Positions 1-13,289 of a stretch of DNA of 64,000 nucleotides are shown here, piece after piece. The translations under genes and the position numbers were made by a program. Positions within the stretch are counted from its first letter, which is position 1; each line of letters starts with the position of its first letter. The notes below the pieces were generated by a model. That model worked only from the letters and a program-made list of their open reading frames with translations. It was not told the origin of the DNA and searched no databases. This DNA comes from Sipunculus nudus (lineage: Eukaryota; Annelida; Sipuncula; Golfingiida; Sipunculidae): contig CM049317.1 in the NCBI GenBank assembly GCA_026874595.1, forward strand, positions 64,708,118 through 64,772,117, read 5' to 3'.

Positions 1-216
1 ACTTAATTCATCAACGAGAAATGTTGATGGGGAAGAATGCAGAAACAATTTCATGATACAATCCGAGCTGTTGCTTAACCGCTGAAAAACTAGAAAGACG
101 TAAAAAGTGCTTCTGGTTAAAGTCGCATTGATATTTTAAAGTGCGTCCTACTACATTCTACAACTGTGTAAAGGATATAAAAAATTGATTAAATATAAGT
201 GAGAGGCAAGACACAG

Positions 217-2212
217 ATTTGGATCAAGCAGGAATGTCTTCACTTGTAATTCCAGACAAAGTGTTGGATCAAGCAGGATTGTATTATAAGACCAGACAAA
301 GTGTTGGATCCAGCAGGATTGTATTCACTTAAAAGACCAGACAAAAAGTTGGATCCAGCAGGACTGTCTCCACTTATAAGACCAGACAAAGTGTTTGATC
401 CAGTAGGATTGTCTTCACTTATATGACCAGACAAAGTTGGATCCAGCAGGTTTGTCTTCATTTTTCAGGCCAGACAAACAGGTGGATCAAGCATGATTGT
501 CTTCACTTATAAGACCGGGCAGAGTTGGGACCAGCAGGATTGTCTTCACCTATATGACCAGACAAAGTTGGGACCAGCACGATTTTCTTCACTTATAAGA
601 CCAGACAAAGTTGGAGCCAGCAGGGTTGTTTTTACTTATAATACGGGACAAAGTTGGGACCAGCAGGATTGTCTTCACTTATAAGACCGGACAGAGTTGG
701 GACCAGCAGGATTGTGTTCACTTATTAGACCAGACAAAGTTGGAGCCAGCAGGGTTGTTTTCACTTATAATACCAGGCAAAGTTGAGACCAGCAGGATTG
801 TTTTCACTTATTAGACCAGACAAAGTTGGAACCAGCAGGATCGTCTTCACTTATAAGACCGGACAGAGTAGGGACCAGCAGGATTGTTTTCATTTATAAG
901 ACCGGACTGAGTTTGGACCAGCAGGATTGTCTTCACTTATAAGACCGGACAGAGTTGGGACCAGCAAGATTGTCTTCACTTATAAGACCAGACAAAGTTT
1001 GGACCAGGAGGGTTGTTTTCATTTATAATACAAGGGAAAGTTGGGACCAGCAGGATTGTCTTCACTTATAATACCAAGCAAAGTTGGGACCAGCAGGATC
1101 GTCTTCCCTTATAAGACAAGACAAAGTTGGGACCAGCAGGATTGTCTTCACTTATCAGACTAGACAAAGTTGGAGCCAGCAGGGTTGTTTTTACTTATAA
1201 TACCAGGCAAAGTTGAGACCAGCAGGATTGTCTTCACTTATAAGACCAGACATAGTTGGGACCAGCAGGATCGTCTACACGTATAAGACCAGACAAAGTT
1301 GGGACCAGCAGGGTCGTCTTCACTTATAAGACCGGACAGAGTTGGGACCAGCAGGATTGTCTTCACTTATAAGACAAGACAAAGTTGTGACCAGCAGGAT
1401 TGTCTTCACTTATCAGACCAGACAAAGTTGGAGCCAGCAGGGTTGTTTTCACTTACAATACCAGGCAAAGTTGGGACCAGCAGGAATGTCTTCACTTATA
1501 AGTCCAGACAAAGTTGGGACTAGCAGGATTGTCTTCACTTATAAGACTGGACAAAGTTGGAGCCAGCAGGGTTGTTTTCACTTATAAGACCAGACAAAGT
1601 TGGAGCCAGCAGGGTTTTTTCACTTATAAGACAAGACAAAGTTGGGACCAGCAGGGTCGTCTTCACTTATAAGACCGGACAGAGTTGGGACCAGCAGGAT
1701 TGTCTTCACTTATAAGACAAGACAAAGTTGGAGCCAGCAGGGTTGTTTTCACTTATAATACCAGGCAAAGTTGGGACCAGCAGGATTGTCTTCACTTATA
1801 AGACCAGACAAAGTTGGGACCAGCAGGATTGTCTTCACTTATAGGACCGGACAAAGTTGGAGCCAGCAGGGTTGTTTTCACTTATAAGACTAGACAAAGT
1901 TGGAGCCAGCAGGGTTGTTTTCACTTATAATACCAGGCAAAGTTAGGACCAGCAGGATTGTCTTCACTTATAAGACCAGACAAAGTTGGGACCAGCAGGA
2001 TCGTCTTCACGTATAAGACCAGACAAAGTTGGAGCCAGCAGGGTTGTTTTCACTTATAAGACCAGACAAAGTTGGAGCCAGCAGGGTTGTTTTCACTTAT
2101 AAGACCAGACAAAGTTGGGACCAGCAGGATTGTCTCCACTTATAATACCAGGCAAAGTTGGGACCAGCAGGATTGTCTTCACTTATCAGTCCAGACAACG
2201 AGATGGATCCAG
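217..2212. repeat. 43-bp minisatellite array
   Basis: About 46 head-to-tail copies of a 43-bp unit. The recurrent core reads CTTATAAGACCAGACAAAG followed by TTGGGACCAGCAGGATTGTC. Copies fall into subtypes (TTGGGACC versus TTGGAGCC; AGGATTGTC versus AGGGTTGTT) that alternate, so the array grew by unequal exchange of several-unit blocks. The first five or so units are more diverged and contain GTGTTGGATC. Since 43 is not divisible by three, the open frames inside rotate between units and are not coding. The array lies just 3' of the last visible exon of gene C. Confidence 0.97.
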
Positions 2213-2479
2213 CAGTCCTCAGTTATGAGAGACTAAATTACACTTCCAGATCGGAAGACCTGTTGTCATCAGTTAATTTTAGCATTTCAAATTAATTTGG
2301 AATTTAAACTGAAGAAAAGACTAACGAACAGATTTAAAGTTAGCTTTTGAGCAAAACTTTTGTGACAATTGATTCACACCTTACTTAAACGTGTTACTTT
2401 CAACTAGACTTATTCCTTAACAAAGTCTAACTGTTGTTGTGGGATATAAACAGAATAAAAGACTGACAGTACTACATAC

Positions 2480-2614
2480 CGGGGAACCATCTTGGGTCAG
2501 TTGCAGTAAAGACTGATCCATCTAACCATCGGTATTGGCCTTCTGTCTGTCTGTCATTTCCTGATATCCACCACCGTAATGCGTCATCGTGTATAATCGA
2601 GCTTACAAACTCAA
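2480..2614 (-). CDS. Gene C, CTLD exon (partial gene)
   Basis: A 135-nt internal exon with acceptor TTACAG|TT and donor CCCCG|GTATGT, both phase 1. It encodes the middle of a C-type lectin-like domain. The motif WWISGNDRQTEGQYRWLDGS (17 residues after the exon start) is the classic WIG-L-D...EG.W.W.DG core of the fold. It joins the 3499-3624 exon in frame, giving TTEEFEFVSSII across the junction. The exon carrying the EPN/WND-type calcium site would come next, but nothing fits between 2479 and 1, so it must lie beyond the window edge, past the minisatellite. Ligand unknown. Confidence 0.88.
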
Positions 2615-3498
2615 CTGTAAAATTAAGAAAGCATATACGTAATGAACATCATATACCCTTGCATTCATCAATAAGATATAACATAGCACATAAAATGAAT
2701 ACCTTTTAAGGGTATCTGGATCAATTGTATATACCATATATATTGAATATCTTGTGATCGTGTATAAAGTAACTAAAGAAGTCCGCTTAACAATTAATGT
2801 ACTACATATATAATAAATATCATATGATCATGTATCAATATTAATATATAACATAGCACATGTAATAAATATGTTATTGCGATTGATATCTTGATCTTTA
2901 TTTTTGATGTAAATCATGAGCAACTGATGTGTATACTTTCAGCATACTGTACAAGTGTTTAGAAGCCAAGTCTGAAGTTATGGTAATATGAAGTTGTCAT
3001 GTGATAATAATATTGAGTAAGTAAGATTTAAACATAACTAGAATGAGAATGTTGCAAAAGAAGGGTATTAGTGTCCACTAGCCGAAAATCCCAGAATTTT
3101 AGGAAAAAATAAGGACGGCTTTAATCGTTTTGAGTGCACGAAAATCCAAGAATTCTGAATCTTTAACCTTGAAGAGTAAGAACAAGGTCACCGGTTTTCC
3201 ATCTTTTGCGAAAACATGGTTGATAAACCTTGTACATGAAATTATGTGGAAAGAATATACAGTGCTTCAAAAGTTACTGAATTCAAAATGAATCTTAGGA
3301 ACATTGAATAATATTTCCTCCTATTTTACTTCGAAGGCTCAGGTCAAGAACACCAGTTTTTGAACTTCGAAGAAAACGTCAAGCTTACTTGAAAAATTAA
3401 AGGTACTCCAAAAAGTTTATGTTGGCTATATTAACCTTGAAGGTGGGGGTCAATATCACATTTGAAAATACATCCTTGGTTATATAGGAAAAACCTAC

Positions 3499-3624
3499 AT
3501 TCTTCAGTCGTTTGTAGAGCAACAAGTTTGGCCCCAATGACGTCACAATCTGCTACAGCATCAAGCCAGGGCTTGGCCTCCTCAACGAAGGTATACTTGG
3601 TCTGGTTCCAGTAGTGGACGCTCA
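3499..3624 (-). CDS. Gene C, first CTLD exon
   Basis: A 126-nt exon with acceptor CTTTAG|TG and donor GAAGAAT|GTAGGT, phase 1 at both ends. It encodes the N-terminal half of a CTLD, including HYWNQTKYTFVEEAKPWLDA, a cysteine 7 residues later and GAKLVALQTTEE. This matches the usual W-EA---C---GA-LV-I---EE pattern of the first helix and strand. Reading past the donor gives a longer open frame that stops at 3431, but the donor and the phase-matched partner exon at 2480-2614 make the splice convincing. The upstream signal-peptide exon was not found between 3625 and about 9000. The gene is on the same strand as gene A but is a more canonical lectin. Confidence 0.87.
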
Positions 3625-6130
3625 CTAAAGACGAGATAAATAAAACAAATACACGATTTCTCTAGACATAGAGGTGATTGTGTTCACCTAAATGTCTAAC
3701 AACCTGATAAAACACTTGATACACATATTTTAATAGACATTATAGCTTAAAAGTATTACCTAACTTTTCTCTCATTGTTGTGGGTCCTAACAAAACTATG
3801 AAAACTACGCCAATCATGGTACCCCCTATATCTATGAATCCTTTTATCCAAAGGAGATACAATCTGGCTATGGACTGGAGAACAATGTGTGGTCTAAATC
3901 ACACCAATACATGCACGTGCAAATCTACACACTAACAGGAACAAGTTACCCACTTTGGTCTATGTAACGTACATAGTATTTTTAGTTCAGTTTCAAATAT
4001 TTTTTGTAACAAGCTCCATCCCTACATTTTAATTGTTTGAAAACTTCATGCTAGTTTCTGGAAGAACGTTATTATAACGTAAATGTATCACTTTACCATC
4101 TTAGCCCACTGCAAACCATTTGAGCTATAGCGATAACCCTTTTTATCCATTAATAGGGCACAAATCCTAACCGTTTTATGCTGGAACCTTCAAATTACTA
4201 AACTCTTTGGATGCACAAACTAGACTACTGTAGTATAGTTTCTCGAAGTTATGAACAGTTTCTTCGTTTTTAATCCCAAGAAAATCGTGATGCTTAAGGA
4301 CGCTGATCAAAGTAATTGTTATGAAACGTACAACAAAATATAATAGGTTTTGCAGTAATCTGCAATATATCATTTCATTATATAGATTTTCAGCTCAGCT
4401 GTCTGTAAGTCATCTGAGCTATAGTCGTGGTCCTTTGTCTTTTGTCCGTCCGTCCGGCCGGCCGGCCGTCTGGCCGTCCTTCCGTTAACAGGGCACGTTT
4501 TTAAACCGTTGGATCTACGAATCCAAAATTTTGCATACCATTAGATGTCCCCAAATATCCACCCATACCGAAAATTGGGTTACTAGGACTTCGTTCCTTT
4601 GAGATATTAAGGAAAAAACCTCCGTTTTCAATAAAAAAAATCATTGCTACACTTCAAGGCTGCCTAATATCAGAACCACTCATCTGATTTTGTTCATATT
4701 TAGTATGCATATTTTCCCATTAATTTTCTATAATCATACTAAACATTAGGTCAGTATTGCGTATTGCTTTTTTGGTATGGCCCCAAATATAATGCAATTT
4801 AAAAAAAAAATAAGGAAATATATTTACTCACTTTTAATGAGCATTGCTAGAGCTGGAGACTTTTTTTTTCAGGAATATAACTTCATTTAGTCAAGATTCA
4901 ATTGTTTACCCAAAATTAGATCTGAATTTTGCCATTTTTTTCCCTGTCAGCACGTTGATTTAATTTTCACAGTATATATATATACATAAGGATTTAATCT
5001 TTTAAAATCTGAAATTTCAAAGGAATTGATTGAAAAAAGAAGCTTATATTCAAGTTTTCATACACCATGTCAAGTGTTGTTTATATCTAGCCCACCTAGT
5101 AGTGCAACCTTCACTTGTGTTGTGTAACCCACCCTAGGCAGCTTGCCTTAGCTCAGCTTGGCCACTACTAGCAGGCTTCCCCTCTGCCTGCATCCCCCCC
5201 TCCCCCAGATGGTGCATTACCTAGATGAATGTTATAATTTTCTGTATTTTATTCTTATTCTTGGCTATGCTGCATTTTAGATTTTGAATTGTACCACCAG
5301 GGTTACAATGATTAAAGTGCACATTTAATTGTGTCCACAAGGTGGTGTATTGCTATGAAAGTGTGGATGTTCATCAGATAAGTAAAAATTAACTTCCGAA
5401 GAGTAAAAACTTCACCAAGTGTGTAATTGAGTATTAATCCCAGTAATAAATTATAGCCGATATATTATTAAGCAAAATGATATTGTTTGGCCCTCATTCA
5501 ACCTAGAGTGTGTATACTTTATTTGAAATCTTTTAATTTATTTCGGTGAATTAAATTAAGCATGTACTGAAAACTCCAATGTGCAAAACTTTTAAAAAAT
5601 GAGACTCTGGAATTAACTTGAAGATGTCATTTTGTGGCATTATTTTCTTTTAAAATTAGATTAAAAATTTGTGATTTAAAAATAATAAAATATATTTGTA
5701 TGCATAATATGACCCAATATGAGCTACACTCTGGATATATAATGATTGCAGCTTAGAATTCTGATATTTTAACTTATATTTTCAGATTTTTTATTACAAA
5801 CTTATAAAACTTATAAATAAAAAAATGAATCAGAAAAAAACTATGAATGGAAAAAGTGGATATGCTAAAAAATAGGCTTATATATAAACCTAAATGCTTT
5901 ATTCCCTTGAAAGTGAAATAAAGGTATTAGTCCATTCTGTCCACTTGTCTGTCCATCTGTTAATTTTCTTATTTTTCATATGAAAAACATTACAATAGAA
6001 TATTTTGCATATTTTGCTTCCGCAAAAATTTTTCAAAACTTCAGCTGAGCGCCGTGACGCATGGGCCCCTTGTTTAAAATAATGTCACCACAACGAGCTC
6101 TTCAAACAATAAATAACCGATTGTGATCGC

Positions 6131-6131
<1 letters not shown>
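3625..6131. other. Gene-poor AT-rich stretch (probably 5' intron or flank of gene C)
   Basis: No exon with convincing splice sites and domain content was recognised. The stretch holds poly-A/T tracts and a reversed fragment of a dispersed repeat around 4383-4560. The leader exon of gene C may be hidden here or further right, since short leader exons are hard to recognise. Confidence 0.5.
4383..4560 (-). repeat. Dispersed repeat fragment (AGCTCAGCTGAC family)
   Basis: Begins with an imperfect palindrome, CAGCTCAGCTGTCTGTAAG then TCATCTGAGCTA. A GTCCGTCCG/GGCCGGCC run and the words GTTAACAGGGCAC follow. The same blocks occur in the opposite orientation at 30180-30580 and 54215-55645, so this is the 3' end of the same family on the minus strand. 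Confidence 0.6.

Positions 6132-6189
<58 letters not shown>
6132..6189. repeat. (AT)n microsatellite
   Basis: About 29 uninterrupted AT dinucleotides. Confidence 0.98.
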
Positions 6190-6192
<3 letters not shown>

Positions 6193-9100
6193 CAAGACTG
6201 TAACCTACATGGGTTTTACAAGGTTGTTTCGTATCATTATGCAGACTTTAAGAAAGTCGGCCAAAACGAGTTTTTCAAAACTCTTGCGGATGCAATCGCT
6301 TATTTTAAATATTATGGTCTATTAATGTATGAAATTCATTCTGCAAATAAGATATCTGACACATACTGACATCTGAAATGTCCCTTAGAATCTGAGCTGA
6401 CCTGAAATACGTTAATATACGACCTATATTCTGCGATGTACCCAGATTGATGTGTGATGGGCCCTAAGAAACTCAGGACTGTTGACGGTATTATGAATGC
6501 AAAGAAAAAATATTACATTCACACAAAATATAAATGCATAATCCACACATATATTCTTGTCACTATATATGATATGAAGAAACTCGCCCTGGTCAATTCT
6601 TCCGATCTTTAGCGGGCACAGGTGCAATACTTAATATTATAAGTTGTTCTTGTCTAAATTCATATTACAGATGAGATATCTCAGTAATGGCTGAATGATT
6701 TGAAATTTTGTACGCTGAGTAATCTTTCAAATTATGGTGGACAGGTCACATTAGGGGTCTAGTGAACAAATTGTTTACATGGTGAAAATGTCTTCTTAAC
6801 TGATGCAGACACAACTACAAAATGCTATAATGACAGCGATATAAGTTGAAACATTTTTGTATCACTTAGCAGCCGTGTATTATGATCGCTTGGCCACGTG
6901 TAAAACATGTCTCTTTTAGAAAGGAAAGATCCTTTAATGTCATTATCCTATTTACTACATATTATACATGCATCAAAAGTAAAACTAACCCAGATTCCAT
7001 TGATATTTGCTTAAATGATTTTTCCTATAGCATGACTTGAACAAAACAATTATATCAATGATTATTCTGTTGAACCGAAAAGTTCTTGCTTAGGAAGCAC
7101 CTGAACTATGGAAAACTCTCATTACTTTACTTCTCTGAACAATTTTAAGACAACTTAAACCTACCTTATCTTATTAAGATTTGTCTACTGCAGCTATAAG
7201 TGCTGAATAACAACTCTCGTTTTATCAAAATAATATTTATCAAAAAGATACAAAAAGAGCAATAGATACGGATCAAATATCAGTGAAATATAGCCTTGGA
7301 TATTTTATAAATCTTGTAATTACTCTAACAGTACAAATAAACATTAATAAAATCTGCATGAGAAGCATTTGACTGTCGTATTATATTTCTTTGAAATATA
7401 CCCTTGGGTATTTTAAAAATCTTATAATTTCTTAACAGTACAGGAATACTAAAATAAAAGCTGCATAAGCAGCAAATGACCTTTTTACACAGATAAAATG
7501 GACAACATGTAAAATAAAATGGAGAGAGACATGTCGAAGAGCACATTATCCCTGAACAACTTCCTTTTGTTTTGTAACCCGTCCTGAAGTTCTGCGTAGG
7601 GTAGTCCGTTAGTTTTCCTATTTTATGTTTAATATGTAAAATGCCTAAACATTATTTGCGTATCGGCGATAAGGAATGACATATTTGATTTAAACGTATG
7701 CGTTTCGACTTTGAAAACGCATCATTATGAAGTAAGTATATCCATTCCGATGCTGGCAATATATTTATGATACTTATGGTACGACTAGAAACCAACATCC
7801 AAACACCGTCAGTAAAAGTTTGCCCTTGACCTTGTCACTCAGGACAACAGGTATTAACAAAGTATAGTTTTCAAAGGATGTTTATTCTTTTACTTGAGCG
7901 TTCAGCAGGACATGTTTTCTTCTATGGGATAATAAACGTTCTATCCAAAAGAGCTTTGTTCTAGTACTAACGGACTTTGAAAAACAACCTCCAAATATCA
8001 ATATATGCACGTGTAGTGACGAAGTTGAGGTATCAATTTTATCGAACTGAGGTCCACTTGTATTGCAACTTACCTTTAAATCGATGTTCGGTGAGAAAGG
8101 TACTCTTTGAACATTTGGTTTGAGCAAAAAAGGGGTTTAACTTTGATTGCAGGCATATAAAAAAATACGGAAAACAGGGGGGAAATGGAAAATCAATAGT
8201 ATTTTTAAAACCAACCGACGTCAAACGTCACTAACGCTACAAATCAATACGGAGATATGTGCCTTCCGGGTATTTTCGCAGATTATTTTATACCAACCGA
8301 CGTCATGGAGTACCTTTGAACAATATTATTGTTATTTACGGTTAACACCTTTATTGCTTCTCAGCGCCACCAATCATTCAAACGCTGAACGATTTAACAG
8401 TTTAGGATATCAAATTTTCCGAACAAAGGTTGGCTTTAATCATATTTCAGCTCGACGCAGTGAAACGTTAGATATTCTCCCTGGCTATCTACACAAAAGT
8501 ACAAGAATGTACAAAGAAATTATCCAGTTTTAATGCATAACTCAGATGTTGTGTTTCAGAAGATGGCGCTGAGATGCAATCCCACTTTACAATAATTATT
8601 AATGAAGACATACTTTGAGATACCCCATTCAAAGTACATACAAATGACGTTGCTAAGAGAGTGCGATAGTAATGTTACCCTTCACGCAGGGATGTGAAGA
8701 CAAGATGAACTGATTCGTATCCCAGCAAATTACCCTACTTTGCTCTATTTTGTAGTTTACTAAAACCAATAATTGTCTTACCTGTTTTTCACATTATTAT
8801 TTTGTTCATCTCGGCAAAGTGGGTTTAAATATAATAAATACGTACATTACGATCAGCCTGCTGCAACTAAAATAAATATATTTAGTCATAATGTAGGACC
8901 TATATATCCAGCTCGCACTTGAGTATCCAATCTGTACACACTGATAAAAATGTAAAGGGTACCAGCAGGCAAAAATGATATAAAAATTATTCGGCAGCGT
9001 GATTAATAACCGGATATTCCATATTGATTGGTATATACATGTAGATGTATTTAAAGCAAAATTGTGGTTTATCCCAGACAGTATACCCAGTCCCCCTCCC

Positions 9101-9835
9101 TCCTGACAGACAAAAAGCAAATTGACAAATATTTCGTCGGCCTAAAAAATTAAGATATAAAACAAGAAATCTGCTTTCCGAGGAACACTGGCCTCAGCTA
9201 AGTGGCCATTAACTAATTGGGCCCATATTCCCAGGTTAAATCGTGCATAATTGACTGTAGATGTGTGAAAATTCCTTGATAACTTTCCAAAAACAAATTT
9301 AAGTGCAGGATCCGCTCCAAAATCTTATCTATTCTTCCTCGGCCCATTCCATCGCCCGGAAATTTTATGCCGTTCCTTGCTTGTTTGCTCGAGTTATTTT
9401 GTCAATAAGCTCCCAAAGACATACCATCACACACACACCATCACCCTCACACAGACAGACACGTTTTTTTTATCATGGTAATCTGGAACCTAAGTATAAA
9501 ACCGGCCAACTGGACTTTGCTTATACTGTATTCCAAGGCCTTTCAATGAAATAGAAGAACAACCTCCTACTCTCAATTTATGTCGAAATGTTTGTGCCCG
9601 GCTTTCCTTCCATTCCGCTATTGTTTTGCAAATGTTGCTTGTTTGGTGTGTATATATATTTACTTCGTGCAACGATGTGATGGACCTTTCTTATTTTTTT
9701 ATAATAATTATAATTGCTGTAATAATATGTTGGGTTGATAAATAAAGGAGCAAATTAGGACCCACACCAAATTCCTTATTGTTTATTAATAGGAGGGTTA
9801 AAAGGTTACATATTTAGGGGAAACCGTGTTACAAA
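6190..9835. other. No recognisable gene
   Basis: AT-rich DNA. The longest open frame (8147-8533, +, 128 codons) has no recognisable domain, a poor start context and no matching splice structure, so I do not call it a gene. There is a fair donor (AAAG|GTAAGT) on the minus strand near 8073, but no supporting partner exon. Confidence 0.5.
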
Positions 9836-10125
9836 TACCCCTTTCACATGGCAAACGTTTTGGAACCAATTTCTGAAAAGCGGTTTGGCCAAAACGTTTA
9901 AGTGCGTTTACACGGACATAAGTCAAAATCGTTTTAAAACCGTTTTGAATTGTTTCAGAGCGTTCACACGACAGTTAAGCAAAGCGGTAAAACAATTCGC
10001 ATTCAAAACGTTTTAAAACCACCATCTAAGCTTGATCCAAAACGCTTTGGCCAAAACGATTTGAAAACGCGTTGGATTTCCTGTGAACGCTCATAACTTT
10101 TTCAAAACGGTTACAAAACAGTCTG
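9836..10125. repeat. AAAACG/CGTTTT-rich inverted-word element
   Basis: Within about 290 bp the words CGTTTT and AAAACG recur more than a dozen times in both orientations (for example GGCCAAAACGTTT near 9890 and TTGGCCAAAACGATTTG near 10050). There are three variants of a GCGTTTACAC/GCGTTCACAC/TGTGAACGC motif. The arrangement resembles a non-autonomous DNA transposon with extended internal palindromes. I could not define terminal repeats or a target-site duplication. Confidence 0.45.
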
Positions 10126-10899
10126 CGTTTTTATGTACTATCATGCAGATCAATAGATGCCGCACGTACGCTAAGTTCTTCAAAGGGTCCCATGGGCACA
10201 GGATTAATATAGGATAGCTATACAAAACAGAAAAGAATGTACATACACATGTAACAAAAGACCCTTTTGCCGACACCAATAAAGGATAATACTGATCTAT
10301 GAGAAACAAGAATCACTGACATTTTATATTCATGTCATCAAATAAAGAACACAATGTAAAAAGTTCATGTAAAAAATACTAAAGTCAACAGTAGTACTTT
10401 TATAACTATTCACAATCTATACGACAAGTTACAAAAGTATAAATCTGAAATATTAATAATCGCTGGGACTGCTATTCTTGTATAAAGGGTTCTCTCAAAA
10501 GTCTCCATTGAAATTACATCAATCTCTCAGAGCAGTGACCTGGTGAACAAAAGTGCGAAGCCAACCAAATCAACGTGGAGAGGGCCATTGTGTTATGTAT
10601 TGAGTATCAACATCTAGAAGCAGTGTTTCAAGGTCATGAAAAACCAATATATTTTAACAGAAAGTCAAGGTCATACAATCCAAGACAGTATATCAAGGTC
10701 ATATAAACAGGACGTCAAAGTAGACAAAACCAAGACATAGGTTATATATCAATGAAATAAGTGTCATGTCGCTCAGTTGATTTCTGACACTGAGAAATTT
10801 TACCAACAAATGATGTTATGATCTGGTGAAACATGTTTGTTAAGGAACTTTCAACAATGGGAAGAATGACGTCCAAAGTGCTAAAATTATTTACAGTGC

Positions 10900-11790
10900 T
10901 AAAAGCGAAATTTCTTTGACTAAAGTTGTTAGAAAATAAGTTATAGTGACCTTATTTAGGGTTTCCAAGATGATTTTACCAGGCACTCTCTAAATGTTAA
11001 GTTAGAAGTTTCAAGTGATATAAATTGTGTCTATCTTATCTGACTTGTAGGGTGTTCATATAATGCTGCTTCACAAAGCTAGAAGCTTAGAAAATCTAGG
11101 TCAATGTCACCGAATATCAGGATTCAAAGGAGACTTGCCACAAACCTCCCTGGATGTCATATTAGAAGATTCTACAATTTGTCACCGTTTGACTCTCTTT
11201 GTGTTCGAAATCATGTTTTCGGCTAGTAACTCACAGAATATAGGTCAACATTGACCTTACATCTGAGGATAGGTAAGACGATTCTAGGCCTGGTGGATAC
11301 AACCAGAACTCATCTGACTTTCAAGGTGCTGCTAAAATCATGCTTTTTCCCAATAGGTCGCATAATATAGGTCACGGTGACCTTATTTCATGTTTACAGG
11401 ACATTTACTCTGGACCAAAGGAAAGGTCAGATTAGAAGATTCTATACCAAAATAGCCACAATTTGTGTGATGTCTCATTCTCTGTGCGCTCAAAATCCTT
11501 TTTGTGGCCAATAACCTATTGGCCAGTAAATATAGGTCAACAAAACCTAGTTTCAGGTTTCCGTGGAGATTTGCCTAGAACCTCCAATGATACACAGGAA
11601 GATGTTTCTTGTTATAAATGTTAAAGGTTGTGCCTTGTTGATAGCCAGACAGCTTCAAGTTTTATCTTCAGGAACTGGTAAAATGGGTAATGACTCTTAT
11701 GCATGGACCGAATCAGGATAATTGATTCATTAGTTATTCGGAAACCGGAGCTTTTGTATCAAATTTTTAATTACTCAGAGTAAGGGGAGG
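10900..11790 (+). repeat. Degenerate copies of the GTGACCTTATTTCAGGTTTCC dispersed family
   Basis: At least four decayed units, near 10945, 11100, 11372 and 11534. Each has a TAGGTCAN(n)GACCTTATTTC-type block followed by a GGTTTCC..GGAGA block and an ACCTCC block. The same order of blocks is seen in better-preserved copies at 30390-30480 and 54430-55500. No coding content. Confidence 0.5.
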
Positions 11791-11796
11791 GGCCAC

Positions 11797-13000
11797 ATGA
11801 CCTGCTTCACAAAAGCATATTCAATACTAATAAAAAAAAAAAACAAAGTGTGACTAGACCTTCAAATTGTGCTTCACTAAAGCATTTTCAGTACTTATAA
11901 ATAAAACGAAGTGTGGCTAGTGCTTCAAATTGTGCTTCACAAAGGCCTATTCAATAATAATAAAAAAAAAAAACAAAGTGTGACTAGACCTTCAAATTGT
12001 GCTTCACAAAAGCATATTCAATACTAATAAATAGAACAAAGTTGACTAGACCTTCAAATTGTGCTTCACTAAAGCATTTTCAGTACTTATAAATAAAACG
12101 AAGTGTGGCTAGTGCTTCAAATTGTGCTTCACAAAGGCCTATTCAATACTAATAAAAAAAAACAAAGTGTGACTAGACCTTCAAATTGTGCTTAACAAAA
12201 GCATATTCATTACTAATAAATAGAACAAAGTTGACTAGACCTTCAAATTGTGCTTCACTAAAGCATTTTCAGTACTTATAAATAAAACGAAGTGTGGCTA
12301 GTGCTTCAAATTGTGCTTCACAAAGGCCTATTCAATACTAATAAAAAAAAAAACAAAGTGTGACTAGACCTTCAAATTGTGCTTCACAAAAGCATATACA
12401 ATACTAATAAATAGAACAAAGTTGACTAGACCTTCAAATTGTGCTTCACTAAAGCATTTTCAGTACTTATAAATAAAACGAAGTGTGGCTAGTGCTTCAA
12501 ATTGTGCTTCACAAAGGCCTATTCAATACTAATAAAAAAAAACAAAGTGTGACTAGACCTTCAAATTGTGCTTCACAAAAGCATATTCAATACTAATGAA
12601 TAGAACAAAGTTGACTAGACCTTCAAATAAAACGAAGTGTGGCTAGTGCTTCAAATTGTGCTTCACAAAGGCCTATTCAATACTAATAAAAAAAAAACAA
12701 AGTGTGACTAGACCTTCAAATTGTGCTTCACAAAAGCATATTCAATACTAATGAATAGAACAAAGTTGACTAGACCTTCAAATAAAACAAAGTGTGGCTA
12801 GTGCTTCAAATTGTGCTTCACAAAGGCCTATTCAATACTAATAAAAAAAGGTGTGACTGGACCTTCACATTGAGGTTTACAAAAGCATATTCAATACTAA
12901 TAAATAAAAGAACGTGTGACTGGACCTTCAAATTGTGCTTCATAAAAACATATTCAATACTAATAAATTAAACAAAATGTGACTAGACTTTCAAATTGTG
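11797..13000. repeat. Satellite with trimeric higher-order structure
   Basis: About 19 monomers of 62-67 bp, all starting TTCAAATTGTGCTTCAC. Three monomer types cycle in order, giving a unit near 190 bp: a 63-bp type with CTAAAGCATTTTCAGTACTT, a roughly 65-bp type with AAAGGCCTATTCAATACT plus an A-run, and a 62-bp type with AAAAGCATATTCAATACT and AGAACAAAGTTGAC. The cycle repeats about four times. Near 12625 and 12778 the first type is internally deleted, and the array decays into single variants after 12845. Confidence 0.93.
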
Positions 13001-13289
13001 TTACTACATTAAGCTGCTAAAACTTTACCGGGTGACCAATGTGGTGTATCAAAGGAATTCGTCTATGGTAACCAAAAATAAACATTGATCGCCTTGTTTT
13101 TTGGCATCCTTGCTCTGCTGAACAAATGCTGCTCCAGCAATTATGAAACACCAACAAATGAACAATGAAGCAAACTGATACAGCAGGCTATCCAGACCAA
13201 CAGCCCAAGAGTTATTTAATCATAAAAGAACTGAAGTGTCAGTGAAGGCTACCTTTATCACACACAGAGCATAATAGGCCTGGGTATCG

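Noticed and set aside
240-2100. Several 60-80 codon open frames with repeated protein motifs
   Set aside because: They lie inside the 43-bp minisatellite. The unit is not a multiple of three, so frames rotate and no continuous protein repeat exists.
217-2212. Regular repeats that might be a CRISPR array
   Set aside because: Units are contiguous with no unique spacers and the DNA is clearly eukaryotic. The same applies to 63735-63905.
3431-3498. Extension of the gene C exon past the donor at 3498
   Set aside because: The reading frame continues to a stop, but the GTAGGT donor and perfect CTLD continuity with 2480-2614 show that this part is intron.
8147-8533. 128-codon plus-strand open frame
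   Set aside because: No recognisable domain, no neighbouring exon or promoter signal, and composition like the flanking DNA.
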